A stretch of DNA of 64,000 nucleotides from Actinacidiphila sp965342175 (lineage in GTDB: Bacteria > Actinomycetota > Actinomycetes > Streptomycetales > Streptomycetaceae), in assembly GCF_965342175.1 (NCBI RefSeq), contig NZ_CBDRBL010000017.1, positions 34,981 through 98,980 of the forward strand. The letters run 5' to 3'. The translations under genes were made by a program, and so were the position numbers. The notes under the pieces are model-generated. The model was not told the DNA's origin and made no database searches. It saw only the letters and a list, made by a program, of their open reading frames with translations. Position 1 is the first letter of the stretch; each line of letters opens with the position of its first letter. Below, one piece after another: positions 34,229-43,439 of the stretch.

Positions 34229-35549
34229 CGACCAGGGTGCTGTCCTCCACCTGGTAGTCCAGCGGCAGACCCAGGCGGCGCATCGTGGCGACCATCGCGG
34301 TGTCGGTCGCCCGGGTCACCGCGTAGACGCTCTCGCATCCCGTGTCGGCGGCCTGGGCGGCCAGGCGGCGCAGCAGTTCCAGACCGATGCCGCGGCGCTG
34401 CCAGGCGTCCTCGACCAGCAGGGCGACCTCGGCCTCGTCGCCGTCCCCCATCAGGTGGCCCAGGGCGACGATGCGGCCGGAGCCGGTCCGCGCCGCGAGC
34501 GTCCGCCCGAAGCGCGGGCTGAGCAGGTGGGGCAGATAGCGGTCCGCGTCCGCGACCGGCCCGTGGTAACGGCGCGCCAGGGTCGCCGCGGAGCAGCGGG
34601 CGTGGAGTTCCCGGGCGGCCTCGAGGTCCTCGGGCCCCGCCGCGCGGACGGTGATCTGCCCGCCCACGGGCGGGAGGGGAGCGGTCCGGCCGATGGCGCC
34701 GCCCAGCTGCGCGCCGAGCTCGACCAGTGCGCGGGCCCGTGCGAACTCGGTCGGCGTGAAGGGGAGATGGGCGCGCTCCACGGTGACGGAGCCACCGGCC
34801 GGTTCGCGCAGCCGCATGACCGTGCCCTCCAGGGTGTCCCCGGCCGGGTCGGGGCCGGCCATGCCGGGCGGGACGGTCCGCACCGTGCAGCGGCCGAGCA
34901 GCTGCCGTATGGCCAGGGGGAGTCCGGCGGCATCCATGGCGGTACGGGTGGCCAGGCCCAGCACCCGGGTCGGGGTGTCGACGAGGTCGTGGGCGTCGGC
35001 CCGCTCGATCCAGGTGTCCCGCCCGCCCCCGGCGGCGACCGCCCGCGTCAGGTCGCCCGGCGCGAGCGCGGCCGGCGCGCGGACCAGGAACTCGTCCACG
35101 GCGCCCTCGGCCAGGGGGTGCGTCTGGAGCGTGAGGATGTCCACGTCCTGCCCGGCGAGCGCGGCGCACAGGACGGCGAGGCTGCCCGGCGTGTCGCGCA
35201 CGGTGGTGCGGAGCCGCCACAGCGTGGTCTGCGCGGAGGGCCCGCCCATGGCGGAGACCTTCGCCCGCTCGGTCGCACGGCCCCCGTTCGGGCCGCCTGC
35301 GGGTGGGGGCGTGTGAGCATGACGGCGCGCCCACCAGGTGTGGAAGCCGGCGGTCGCGACGAGCGCGGCGGCCGACAGGCACAGCAGGGCCGGGCCGTCG
35401 GGGGCGTGTCCCACGAGGTTCGCGACGAGGTCGGCGGTCGCCACGGCCACGAAGAGGGCCGCGAGTTCGATGACGTCGCGGCGCCAGTGGTGCTGCTGCC
35501 TCCGAGCGGTTGCGGAGGCAGCGGTCGTGGCGGAGGTCAGATCGCGCAT
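34182..35549 (-). CDS. Membrane-anchored ACT domain-GNAT fusion protein
   Basis: The 455-residue protein has two N-terminal membrane segments (VIELAALFVAVATADLVA, about 26-47, and ALLCLSAAALVATAGF, about 51-74). An ACT domain follows (about 112-185; LRTTVRDTPGSLAVLCAALA). The C-terminal GNAT domain (about 310-440) contains ALLVEDAWQRRGIGLELLRRL, the acetyl-CoA loop. ACT domains bind amino acids, so acetylation may be controlled by an amino acid. Met101 just before the ACT domain is an alternative start, but the membrane part is typical of Streptomyces relatives as I recall them. Confidence 0.85.
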   Translation of the reverse strand: MRDLTSATTAASATARRQQHHWRRDVIELAALFVAVATADLVANLVGHAPDGPALLCLSAAALVATAGFHTWWARRHAHTPPPAGGPNGGRATERAKVSAMGGPSAQTTLWRLRTTVRDTPGSLAVLCAALAGQDVDILTLQTHPLAEGAVDEFLVRAPAALAPGDLTRAVAAGGGRDTWIERADAHDLVDTPTRVLGLATRTAMDAAGLPLAIRQLLGRCTVRTVPPGMAGPDPAGDTLEGTVMRLREPAGGSVTVERAHLPFTPTEFARARALVELGAQLGGAIGRTAPLPPVGGQITVRAAGPEDLEAARELHARCSAATLARRYHGPVADADRYLPHLLSPRFGRTLAARTGSGRIVALGHLMGDGDEAEVALLVEDAWQRRGIGLELLRRLAAQAADTGCESVYAVTRATDTAMVATMRRLGLPLDYQVEDSTLVVTASLASAGSRARLR

Positions 35550-35623
35550 GCAAACACCATGCCGAACGGGTGTTGCGCGGCCACGAACGCGTTGTGACCG
35601 GCGGGTAAAGTGTGGTGCCTGGC

Positions 35624-36145
35624 TCAACTCCCCCCTTCGGCGATTCCGTTCTGCGACAACCGGCGCAGGCACCGGCCGTAGCGGCGCACCGCGGCACGTT
35701 GAGTGGCGCGGCTCAGCGGCCCCAGTACACCCACGTACCACGCCCCCGGTCCGCTGAAGGCCGTGACATCCAGCCACACGGTCCCGTCCGGGGTGCGGCT
35801 CACCACGAACGCCTCCTCCCCGCGCTCCGGGTGACCGGGGAGCGTCCCGTACGCGAACCCCACGCGCTCCGGGCCGTGCTCCGCCCACACCACCTCGCAC
35901 GGCGCGCGCAGCGGGCCGATCCGCAGGGTCACCCGCACCCCCGGTGCCGCGTCCGGGGTGCCGGCGGGAATCCGCAGCCCGGCCGCCCGGTGCATCCGCC
36001 ACCCGATCAGCGCCCGCCCGGCCGCCGCCAGGACCTCGGGGCCCCGGCCGAGCCGGATCCGCTCGTGCAGGCGGCGGAACCCTGGCGGGGTCGGCTCACC
36101 GGTTCGTGTCACCCCGACCTGCTCATAGGTGAAGCCACTCGTCAC
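35624..36145 (-). CDS. DUF1990 family protein
   Basis: This 173-residue protein starts at GTG behind GGAGGAG. Family blocks include TYEQVGVTR, RIRLGRGPEVLAAAGRALIGW, CEVVWAEHGPERVGFAYGTLPGHPERGEEAF and DVTAFSGPGAWY. DUF1990 has no assigned reaction and a lipocalin- or START-like fold is suspected. It stands alone on the minus strand. Confidence 0.85.
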   Translation of the reverse strand: MTSGFTYEQVGVTRTGEPTPPGFRRLHERIRLGRGPEVLAAAGRALIGWRMHRAAGLRIPAGTPDAAPGVRVTLRIGPLRAPCEVVWAEHGPERVGFAYGTLPGHPERGEEAFVVSRTPDGTVWLDVTAFSGPGAWYVGVLGPLSRATQRAAVRRYGRCLRRLSQNGIAEGGS

Positions 36146-36533
36146 GGCGCGCTCCTCCCGTCGTCCGTCGGGACTCTGCGGAACATCGGCCCCCCGGCCG
36201 CCCCGGCCGCTCCCAGGGGGCCCGGACATCGCCGTGCCGCCCTGTCGACCCGCACATGCTAAACCTGCCGCACCGCTCCCGCGCTGCGACGCGGGAAGGC
36301 GTGACCACCCCTGCGGCGTCCTCATCGCCCCGGCGCCCAGGGCCGCGGCTTCCACCGCACGCGGGGCGGCGTACCCACCACGCCCCGCGTGACCGGGCCT
36401 TGATCAGGCCGTGGCGTGATCATCCCGCAAGCGCACGTGGCCCCCCCGGCACAGGATCGGCCGCTGCGGATCCAGCCGGCCGACCAGCGCGCCGCGCTCG
36501 TCCACCAGGAGCGGGGGCGTTCCGGCTCCGGTG
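36146..36533. other. Gap without a recognisable gene; possible coding debris
   Basis: On the minus strand a frame ending at a TGA (36404-36406) reads TPPLLVDERGALVGRLDPQR and then a CRGGHVRLRDDHATA tail. This looks protein-like but lacks a start and a known family. The rest shows no gene-like signal. Confidence 0.35.
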
Positions 36534-36785
36534 TCATGCCGGCGCACGCCACCGGGACGGCCGGTCGGCGGCACCCGCTTTCGGCCCGGCCTCCCAAGCG
36601 GCCGGCGGTGACGCGACCAGGGTCAGCCTGCCTGCCGGTGCGGAGCTTCCCCCCCGCAGCTCGACCAGGAGCAGGTCGATGCCCGCTGCGGCGGCGGCCT
36701 TGCCGACCTCCGAGGAGAGGGCGATGAGCGCCTTGTAGGCCGCCGCGTGCTGCTCGCCGATGCTGGCGCGCTGGGGGGTGGTCAT
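36534..36785 (-). pseudogene. 5' fragment of carboxymuconolactone decarboxylase/AhpD-like gene
   Basis: The first ~40 residues (RASIGEQHAAAYKALIALSS, EVGKAAAAAGIDLLLVEL) match the N-terminus of AhpD-like carboxymuconolactone decarboxylases. Those continue with a RASQINGCAYCxxxH peroxidatic motif. Here the sequence changes right after LLLVEL into an unrelated 40-residue tail, so the CxxC active site is absent. It is likely a truncated gene. Confidence 0.6.
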
Positions 36786-36883
36786 CCGTTCCTTCGATTC
36801 GTTCGTTTCCCGCGTCGTTCCCTCGGGGGACGACGCGGTGGCGGGTGGGGTGTGATCCGGCGGGAGCGGAGTTCGTGACGGTG

Positions 36884-37387
36884 TCACCGCCCGCGGCGTT
36901 GCGGGAGCTGGGACGCCGGGTCGTCGACCTTGAGTTGGTCGCCGGTCTTGGACACGAAGACGACCAGGAGCTTGGCCGGCTCGGTCCGGCTGCTGTTCTC
37001 CGTGAGGACGTGGTGGGCTCCCGGCTCCTCGATCCAGGTCCCGCCCTGGTGGTGGGTGGTCACGGGCTTGTCGTCGAGCTTGCTGCGTACGGTGCCCTCG
37101 AGGACGTAGGCGAAGACGAACGCCTGACCGTGCCGGTGCGGCCGCGCGCTCGCGTCGGGCGGCAGCTCGACGATCGCCGAGGTGAACGTCTCGCCCTTCA
37201 CCTGCGGAAGGGCCTGGTGGGTCAGGGGTTTGAGAGTCTCCACAGGGTGTGTCGATGCGGCAGTCTTCGATGCCGCGGCCGTCGCCGCCGCCCGGGAGTG
37301 GGCGGGCTCGGCGGAGGTCGAGCAGGCCATGGCCGCGGTCACCGCGGCGATCGCCAGGGCGCCGGCGGCTATGCGGATGCCGATCAC
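36884..37387 (-). CDS. Secreted cupin lipoprotein
   Basis: This 167-residue protein starts at GTG behind GGAGGAGACC. A signal peptide with a lipobox-like AMAC places it outside the membrane. One cupin domain has PHRHGQAFVFAYVLEG and GGTWIEEPGAHHVLTEN, supplying the His/His/Glu metal set. It ends in a Gln/Arg tail. It may bind a small ligand or act as a metal-dependent enzyme; the reaction is unknown. Confidence 0.85.
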   Translation of the reverse strand: MIGIRIAAGALAIAAVTAAMACSTSAEPAHSRAAATAAASKTAASTHPVETLKPLTHQALPQVKGETFTSAIVELPPDASARPHRHGQAFVFAYVLEGTVRSKLDDKPVTTHHQGGTWIEEPGAHHVLTENSSRTEPAKLLVVFVSKTGDQLKVDDPASQLPQRRGR

Positions 37388-37744
37388 GATAGGTCTCCTC
37401 CATCAGTTCTGTGTGCGGCGATGATGTGGCCGGCGGTGCCTCACGGCGGCGGGCTGGAGACCGCCGACCACCGACCCGGACGGGCCGTCCCCCGGTTGTG
37501 CCGGCCGGATCGGTGAGCCGGGGCCGTCCGGACTCGGCGACGAAGAGGACCGCTCGCCCGTCCGGGCGGCCCGGGTCGGAGCGGGGCACGCTCCGGCGCG
37601 GTGACGGCCCGTGCGCCGGCCCCACGGCGAGGGCGACCCGCAGACCCGGTCCGCTCGTGGTGCTGCAAGGGCCTGCGCACCGCCCGAGGCGACGCTCCCC
37701 GTGCGGACGTCTCGCACGTCCCGTGGCGACGGTGACGTTCCGGG
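37388..37744. other. 357-bp gap without supported gene
   Basis: Open frames here are Arg/Pro-rich shadows of high G+C sequence. A minus-strand stretch reading GRAVLFVAESGRPRLTDPAG is the only protein-like segment. Nothing else is recognised. Confidence 0.4.
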
Positions 37745-38383
37745 TCAACTCGGCCAGGGAGCGCCGAGCATGAGCTCGACCGTGGTCGTCCGGCGGAAGC
37801 CGGGGACGAAGTGCTCCAGGACATCCGCGTTCACGGTTCCGTTCGTGGTATCCGGGCGCCACTTGAGTCCGTCGACGTAGGCCCGCAGGAACGCGTTCTT
37901 GAAGTCGTCGCGCGGATGGGCGGCGGTGATCTCGTCCACCTGGTCGCGGTCGAACTCGTCCAGGTCCAGGCCGAGCACGTCCGTCAGGACCCCGAGACTG
38001 GTGAGGGCGATCTCCGGGCCCATGCGGTGGGGAATGCCCGGGGTCGTGTGCAGTGCGATCGCCGTCCACACGACGTCGGCGGCAGCGGCGGGATAACCGC
38101 GGTCGAGCATGAACGCGCGTGCGTGGTCGGCCCCGTCGACCTCGAAGCGCTGTTCCGCGTCGGAGAACGGCGTCGAGAGGCCGGTGTCGTGAAACATGGC
38201 GGACAGGTAGAGCAGCTCCGGATCGGGCTCCAAGCCGAGTCTGCGCGCGTGCAGGACGCCGAAGACGTAAACGCGCCGGGAGTGGTGGTAGACGAGCGGA
38301 CTGGTCATCTCCTGCATGACGCGGGTGGCCTCGGCGACCGCCGCCGTCTCAGGTACCTCTACCCCTGCGATGTTCTCGCTCAT
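37745..38383 (-). CDS. HD domain protein (cyanamide hydratase-like)
   Basis: The 212-residue HD-fold protein has YHHSRRVYVFGVLHARRLG, LYLSAMFHDTGL (the HD pair), DHARAFMLDRGY and WTAIALHTTPGIP. These supply the metal-binding His/Asp residues. The pattern resembles cyanamide-hydratase-type HD proteins, but a phosphohydrolase role is also possible. The ATG at 38383 gives the conserved core directly. It is divergent from the SMI1 gene. Confidence 0.85.
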   Translation of the reverse strand: MSENIAGVEVPETAAVAEATRVMQEMTSPLVYHHSRRVYVFGVLHARRLGLEPDPELLYLSAMFHDTGLSTPFSDAEQRFEVDGADHARAFMLDRGYPAAAADVVWTAIALHTTPGIPHRMGPEIALTSLGVLTDVLGLDLDEFDRDQVDEITAAHPRDDFKNAFLRAYVDGLKWRPDTTNGTVNADVLEHFVPGFRRTTTVELMLGAPWPS

Positions 38384-38574
38384 GACCTCTGTGCTTTCCG
38401 ATACGCCAGTGCTTCGCACGGACGGTGTGTCCGTCCCCTCCACACTGCCGACCGGTCCGGTTCCCGCGCCGCCTCCGTCCGGACATGAATCACCTGAATC
38501 CGGACAACCGGCGCCGGGCGGGCCGCCACGCGGCCCACGGCCCGGGTGTCGGTGGCCCCATGTACGGTCTGCGC

Positions 38575-39255
38575 ATGAAGGGGCAACGGTGGGTGGGAGT
38601 ACGCCAGCGGGTCGAGGCGCTGGGGGCGGTGCCTGAGGGCGGCACGGTGTTCGGGGCATCCGGGCACCAGTGGGTGGTGGAGGAGCCGCTGACCCGGGAC
38701 GAGCTCGCCGAACTCGAGGCTCAGCTGGGCGTGCGGCTACCGGAGGAGTACCGGTCCTTTCTGCTCCACGTCGGTGCGGGCGGCGCCGGCCCGGCGTACG
38801 GCTTGTTCCCGGTTCGGCGCGTGCAGGGCCGCTGGCGTTGGGAAGGCGACGGCGCGGACCTGGCCGACCTGTCGAGGCTTGCCGAGCCGTTTCCGGACCA
38901 GGGCCCGGACCCCGAAGTGCTTGACGACCTCCTCGCCCGACGCCCCGAGGAAGAGGACTTCGACGACATCGAGGACTTCGATGACGCCATCGAGGTGTGG
39001 GACGAGCAGTGGGAGGCTGCCATGTTCGCCCCAGAGCGCACCGCAGGTGCCCTCGTGATCTCCCACGTGGGTTGTGCCCTGAGGCAGTGGCTGGTCGTCA
39101 GCGGCAGTCATCGCGGCACGATGTGGTCCGACTGCCGGGCGGACGACGTCGACCTTGCGCCAGTCCTGGACGACAACGCCATGCCGGTGAGCTTCGCCGA
39201 CTGGTACACCGCTTGGCTGGAGAACGCCGAGCGCGCGGCACTGCCGGCATCGTAG
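38575..39255 (+). CDS. SMI1/KNR4 family protein
   Basis: A SMI1/KNR4 fold is visible in LTRDELAELEAQLGVRLPEEYRSFLLHVGAGGAG and YGLFPV, followed by a very acidic stretch (EEEDFDDIEDFDDAIEV) and ALVISHVGCALRQWLVVSG. SMI1 proteins often neutralise contact-dependent or polymorphic toxins, though many solitary ones exist and no toxin gene is adjacent. TACGGT lies 6 nt before the ATG at 38575, suggesting leaderless translation; an in-frame ATG at 38560 is the alternative. Confidence 0.85.
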   Translation: MKGQRWVGVRQRVEALGAVPEGGTVFGASGHQWVVEEPLTRDELAELEAQLGVRLPEEYRSFLLHVGAGGAGPAYGLFPVRRVQGRWRWEGDGADLADLSRLAEPFPDQGPDPEVLDDLLARRPEEEDFDDIEDFDDAIEVWDEQWEAAMFAPERTAGALVISHVGCALRQWLVVSGSHRGTMWSDCRADDVDLAPVLDDNAMPVSFADWYTAWLENAERAALPAS

Positions 39256-39335
39256 GCCCGGTGCATGGTGCCGCTGAGGCCGTACGCGCAGGGACCGTCG
39301 GGCCGAGCAGTTCGGTGGTCGGCTAGAGCCGCGCG

Positions 39336-39884
39336 ATGATCGAAGGAAAATGGGTGAGGCTGCGCGCGCTGCGCTCCGACGACGCGGAACATCACCTTCG
39401 GTGGCGCAACGACCCGGAGGTGGTCCGCTGGGCCGCGGCCGGCGATCCGAGTTTCGGCCCCGTCACGGCAGAGGCGGTCCGACTCGGCTTCGACACGATG
39501 CCGCGCCTGAGCCCGAGAGAGTCAGCCGTGTTCACGGTCGAGGACCTGGCAGGCGGACGGGTGATCGGCATGGCTGACTACCGGGACCTGGACCCGTACG
39601 CCCAGGTGGCAACGCTGGGAGTCACCATCGGTGAGCGTGAGTTCTGGGGGCGCGGCTACGGCAGTGACGCGCTGAGGCTGCTCGTCGACCACCTGTTCGG
39701 CGCGTACGGCCTGAGTCGTCTGGAACTGGACACCTGGAGCGGCAACGAACGCGCCGTGCGCGCCTTCACCAGGCTGGGTTTCCGCGAGGAAGGCCGACGC
39801 CGCTCGGCGGTGCTGGTGGAGGAGATGCGCTACGACGGCGTGCTCTTCGGGATGTTGCGCGAGGAGTGGGCGAGCCCCGTGTGA
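39336..39884 (+). CDS. GNAT acetyltransferase (RimJ/RimL type)
   Basis: The 182-residue GNAT has VRLRALRSDDAEHHLRWRND, TLGVTIGEREFWGRGYGSDAL (acetyl-CoA loop) and NERAVRAFTRLGFREEGRRR. It resembles acetyltransferases acting on protein N-termini or small amines. A TAGAGC stretch 6 nt before the ATG could be a weak -10 box for a leaderless message. Confidence 0.88.
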   Translation: MIEGKWVRLRALRSDDAEHHLRWRNDPEVVRWAAAGDPSFGPVTAEAVRLGFDTMPRLSPRESAVFTVEDLAGGRVIGMADYRDLDPYAQVATLGVTIGEREFWGRGYGSDALRLLVDHLFGAYGLSRLELDTWSGNERAVRAFTRLGFREEGRRRSAVLVEEMRYDGVLFGMLREEWASPV

Positions 39885-40045
39885 CGGTCTGGCCGCGGCG
39901 TGCCTCGTTCCAAGGCGGCCCTGATGCGCGCGCCGATCCGCTGGGCCTCGCGCGGTGTCCCCATGGGGGAAGCGGCCCGGCTGACCGAACGCCCGGCGGC
40001 GCCCGCGCGCCCCGGGGTTCGAGACGTACACGCCAAGGGCTCCTG

Positions 40046-40096
40046 GCCGGCAATGCCTGGGGCCGGTACGACGTCCCGGCCCCAGGCATTGCCGGC
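40046..40096. terminator. Long perfect inverted repeat between convergent genes
   Basis: The arms at 40046-40066 and 40076-40096 are fully complementary (21 bp, beginning GCCGGCAATGCC) with a 9-nt loop. It lies between the convergent GNAT and phosphatase genes, so it can serve as a bidirectional terminator. Confidence 0.75.
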
Positions 40097-40115
40097 TGCT
40101 GCTGCTCGTGGTGGA

Positions 40116-41732
40116 TCAGTGCCGGCCGTGGCCGCCGTCACTACGACGGCGTTGGAGCGTGAACTTCTCGAAGACCGACAGCTCACCTGTGGGCGTGATG
40201 ATGTTGTAGTAGGTGACGTGGATGCGGGTCATGTCACCGGGGTGACGGCCCGGGTCGACGGAGAACTCGGCGAAGCCGTACGGATGCTCCGCGTCACGGA
40301 CGCCGATCCAGACCGCGGTCTCCTTCTCCTTGACCGAGTTGTACTTGCCGACGCGCTCCATCTGGACGTATGCCGAGTGATGCCCGTGACCGTCGGCGTC
40401 GTCGGTGGTGAAGCTGTTGTTGGTGATGCCTGACACGCCGCCACCGCCGAGGACCATGTGCGTCGTGCCGTGCGCACTGTCGATCACATCGAGTGCGGTC
40501 TGGCTCGGGTTCGGTGTGAGGGTGACGCTGCCGGGGACGACGCCACGCACCGCCAACGAGCGCTCGTAGTCGTGCTCGTGGCCACAGACCACCAGGTCGA
40601 CGCCGTACTTGTCGAACAGCGGGCCGTACGCCGCGCGGAGCGCGACATCAGGGCCGTTCGCGGCGGTCGCCGAGCTGATCATCACCTGGTGCATGCAGAC
40701 GACGATCCAGTCGATGTCCTTCGAAGCCCGTGCCGACTTGAGCTCCTTCTCCAGCCAGGCGAGCTGCCGACCGCCGGAGTAGCCCTTGATGTAGATGTCG
40801 CCGCCCTCCTGCAGGGCGATGTCGTCGTTCTGCAGGGCGATCACCTTCACCCCGCCGACCGTGAAGGAGTACCAGAGGTTGTCGAGCTCGGGCTGGGTCT
40901 CGGTCGAGGGCAGCTCGAAGTAGGTCTGGTACGCGTCGAGACCGAGCTTGCCGTTGGCCAGCTCGATCTCATGGTTGCCCGCGCACGGCATCCACGGACG
41001 GAACCGCGCTGAGCGGCTGTTGTTGGTGAGGAAGTCGCGCCAGACGCGTACGCGGTCGGGCCCGGTGTTGGCGTAGCAGAGGTCACCGTTGAGGAGGTGG
41101 AACAGCGGGCCGACCTTCTCGACGCCGGTGACGATGTCCGCGGCGGCGGGCGTGGCGTTGGGCTCGAAGTCCCGGCCCGAGGCGTCGGCCGGGTTCGCTC
41201 CGGTCTTCCACGTCACGCCGGGCGCACCCTGGTCGCCGAAGCTGGTGAAGGTGAACGGAGCTCGGCCGGACGGCGCCGTGTGGAAGGTGCCGGCATCGGG
41301 GGTCGCGCCGTCGTGCTGGGCCGCGTACAGGTAGTCGGTGTCGGCCTTGAGCTTGCTGATCAGCGCGTGATGGACCCAGACGGTCCGCCCGGAGGTGCCG
41401 TCCACGTAGGTCTTCGTCGTCGCGCGCACGGTGGAACCGAAGCCTCCACTCAGCGTGCCGTAGACGACCCGGGGGTTCTTGACGGCCGCGTCGGTGACCC
41501 AGGAGACGACCATCTGGCTGCGTGGGTCGGCGCCGAAGGTCAGGTGCAGGCCCTGGACGGGGGTGGTGGCCGAGCCGGTGGCGAGACCGGTGACTTCCGA
41601 TTGCGCAGGGACCGCCTCGGCGGTTCCGGCGCCGAGGACCAGTGGTCCGGCGGCGGCGCCGGACACTGTCGCGCCGAACAAGCCGAGCGCGTTGCGACGA
41701 GAGATCCTGGTTTGCTTGGGTTCTTCCGACAT
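40116..41732 (-). CDS. Tat-exported purple acid phosphatase
   Basis: The 538-residue protein has a Tat signal (ISRRNALGLFGATVSGAAAG), an N-terminal fibronectin-like domain (TPVQGLHLTFGADPRSQMVVSW) and a metallophosphoesterase domain. The metal ligands are in TSFGDQG, LLNGDLCYAN, AGNHE, VVCMHQ and VCGHEHDYER. It releases phosphate from esters outside the cell. A possible PHO box and -10 element lie about 100-130 bp upstream, fitting control by phosphate limitation. It stands alone, convergent with the GNAT gene. Confidence 0.93.
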   Translation of the reverse strand: MSEEPKQTRISRRNALGLFGATVSGAAAGPLVLGAGTAEAVPAQSEVTGLATGSATTPVQGLHLTFGADPRSQMVVSWVTDAAVKNPRVVYGTLSGGFGSTVRATTKTYVDGTSGRTVWVHHALISKLKADTDYLYAAQHDGATPDAGTFHTAPSGRAPFTFTSFGDQGAPGVTWKTGANPADASGRDFEPNATPAAADIVTGVEKVGPLFHLLNGDLCYANTGPDRVRVWRDFLTNNSRSARFRPWMPCAGNHEIELANGKLGLDAYQTYFELPSTETQPELDNLWYSFTVGGVKVIALQNDDIALQEGGDIYIKGYSGGRQLAWLEKELKSARASKDIDWIVVCMHQVMISSATAANGPDVALRAAYGPLFDKYGVDLVVCGHEHDYERSLAVRGVVPGSVTLTPNPSQTALDVIDSAHGTTHMVLGGGGVSGITNNSFTTDDADGHGHHSAYVQMERVGKYNSVKEKETAVWIGVRDAEHPYGFAEFSVDPGRHPGDMTRIHVTYYNIITPTGELSVFEKFTLQRRRSDGGHGRH

Positions 41733-41836
41733 TCAGGGGCCTTTCGCGTCGTCGGGTGCAGTCGCACACCGACCGGTCAGCAGCGCTCCGGACCTGATGG
41801 CGGGCTGCGGAAGGTCAGTGGTGCGCGCACTCACGG

Positions 41837-41881
41837 ACGCTAGGAAGCACGGTCGACCGGAGGGGTGAGACAGGCGTGAAC
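41837..41881 (-). promoter_or_regulatory. Candidate PHO box and promoter of the phosphatase gene
   Basis: On the minus strand, two adjacent 11-nt units read GTTCACGCCTG and TCTCACCCCTC (41860-41881). These resemble the PhoP direct repeats of Streptomyces (consensus near GTTCACCCGGC). A TAGCGT -10 box (41837-41842) follows at the expected distance. It lies ~100 bp upstream of the acid phosphatase start. Confidence 0.45.
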
Positions 41882-41989
41882 GGCAGATGGCGGTCACCGC
41901 AACGGACGGCCGTCACCGGCGGCCTGGCCCTGCCTTGGCTCGCCTTGGAGCCTCGGGGAGTCTCGGGCGCGCTCCCGTCGCGCTGGCGC

Positions 41990-43390
41990 TGCTCCACGTC
42001 GGCCCGCCGGACGGGACCGAGGCGGACTGCGGCGGACCATCGCCTTCGCCGAGGAGCACCGCGCCGAGGAGCGGAGGGCTGCCCGGCTCGCCGACGCGAT
42101 CACCTCGCAGGCCCGCCACACCGCCGCGCACGGCGACGCCGGGACCGCGGCCGGGCTCCTCGCGCGCCGCCCGCCTTCGACTGGAGGCCGCGCTCCCCCG
42201 ATACGCCGCCGAGCCGGAGGCGCTGCCGGCCGACCTCTGCCTCCAGCGGGACGGCCACGCCACCGCGGAGGAGTCCGCCCGTGCCGCGCCGGAGCACCGC
42301 GCCGCCACCCTGCGCCCGGTGCGGCGCGCCCATCTGCACATCGTTCTCGGCGCCGCGCTCGCCGCCCGCGGCGCCGACGCCGAGGCCGCCGACCACGCCT
42401 TGAACGGCGCTCACCGGGCCGACGACGGCGACGCGTCCGATCAGCTCGGCGCCTGGTCGCGGCTGGTGCTCGGCGGGGCGCTGCTGCGCCAGGGCAGGGC
42501 CGCGGAGTCCGCGACCGTCCTGGAGACCGCCCTGCCCGACCTGGTGCGCGCTCACCACGACGGCAGGTCGTCCAGACCCGCTGGTGGCTGGGCGAGGCCC
42601 TGTGCGACAGGGACGAGCCGCGCGCCGCCGCCGAGCGGTCCTGCCGCCGCGGAGATCGCACAGGGCTGGGAGGAGCAGCAGGACCGCGCCGTCCTCGCGA
42701 ACCTCGCCGCCGGCAGTCGGGAGCGGGCGGGCCTGGCCGGCGAGGCCGCGCAGGCGTGCACCCGCGCCGGTGAGCTCTGGCGCGCCTTGGAGCGACCTGT
42801 TCTTCTGGTCCCCGCCCTGCGGGCCAGGGCCAGGCTCAGCCTCCACGACGACCGGGCCGGCCTCGAAGCGGGCCGCTCGGCGATGGCCGAGGCGGCGGCG
42901 GTCGCCGAGGAGGCACCGGCCGCGGCCCGTGCCTTTGGGGAGGAGGCGGCCGCGGCGCACCTGCGCGCCGAACTGGCGGGGACCCACAAGCAGACCGGCG
43001 AACTGATCGTCCGCGCGTGCCCCGGCGAGCCCGGTGAGGACGACGCGGACGGCTCGGCGCGCGCCGCGTACGAGGAAGGCCTGGCCTCTCCGCAGTGCGC
43101 GATCGCCGCCTTCGACCCGGGTCCGGCGCGCAGCGCGGTCCGGCTCACGGCCGCCTGGCTCGAGGCCGATCCGGGGCGGCGGGCCGCGGCGGAGCGGGCC
43201 CGGGCAGTGATCGCCCGCTACACGGAGTCGCGGGAGGACGGGGAGGACGAGGTCGCCGCACAGCGGCTGACCGAGGCGCGCTTCGTGCTCGCATACGCCG
43301 GCGAGCGGGCCGCGGGGCCGCGGGAGGCGCAGGTCGGGGAGGTAGGGCGGTCAGGCGGCGTGCTTCGACCGAGAAGGACGGGGACCGGGC
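41990..43390 (+). pseudogene. Decayed TPR-repeat protein gene
   Basis: TPR-like helices appear in different frames. RTIAFAEEHRAEERRAARL and ITSQARHTAAHGDAG lie around 42025-42150. HIVLGAALAARGADAEAADHA and LVLGGALLRQGRAAESATVLE continue in another frame. VQTRWWLGEALCDRDEPRAAA lies near 42570-42630 in a third. AQGWEEQQDRAVLANLAAGSR and ACTRAGELWRALERPVLLVPA return to the earlier one. At least three shifts are needed to join them, so no complete protein can be made. The last frame stops at 43443, overlapping the glycosidase GTG by chance or as a relic of coupling. Confidence 0.65.
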
Positions 43391-43439
43391 GGGTTAGTCT
43401 GAATGGTGGCTTCTCTTCCCGGCATGTGAGGAGGCCACC

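Noticed and set aside
38575..39255. SMI1 gene as part of a toxin-immunity locus
   Set aside because: No adjacent polymorphic toxin or secretion gene; solitary SMI1 proteins are common.
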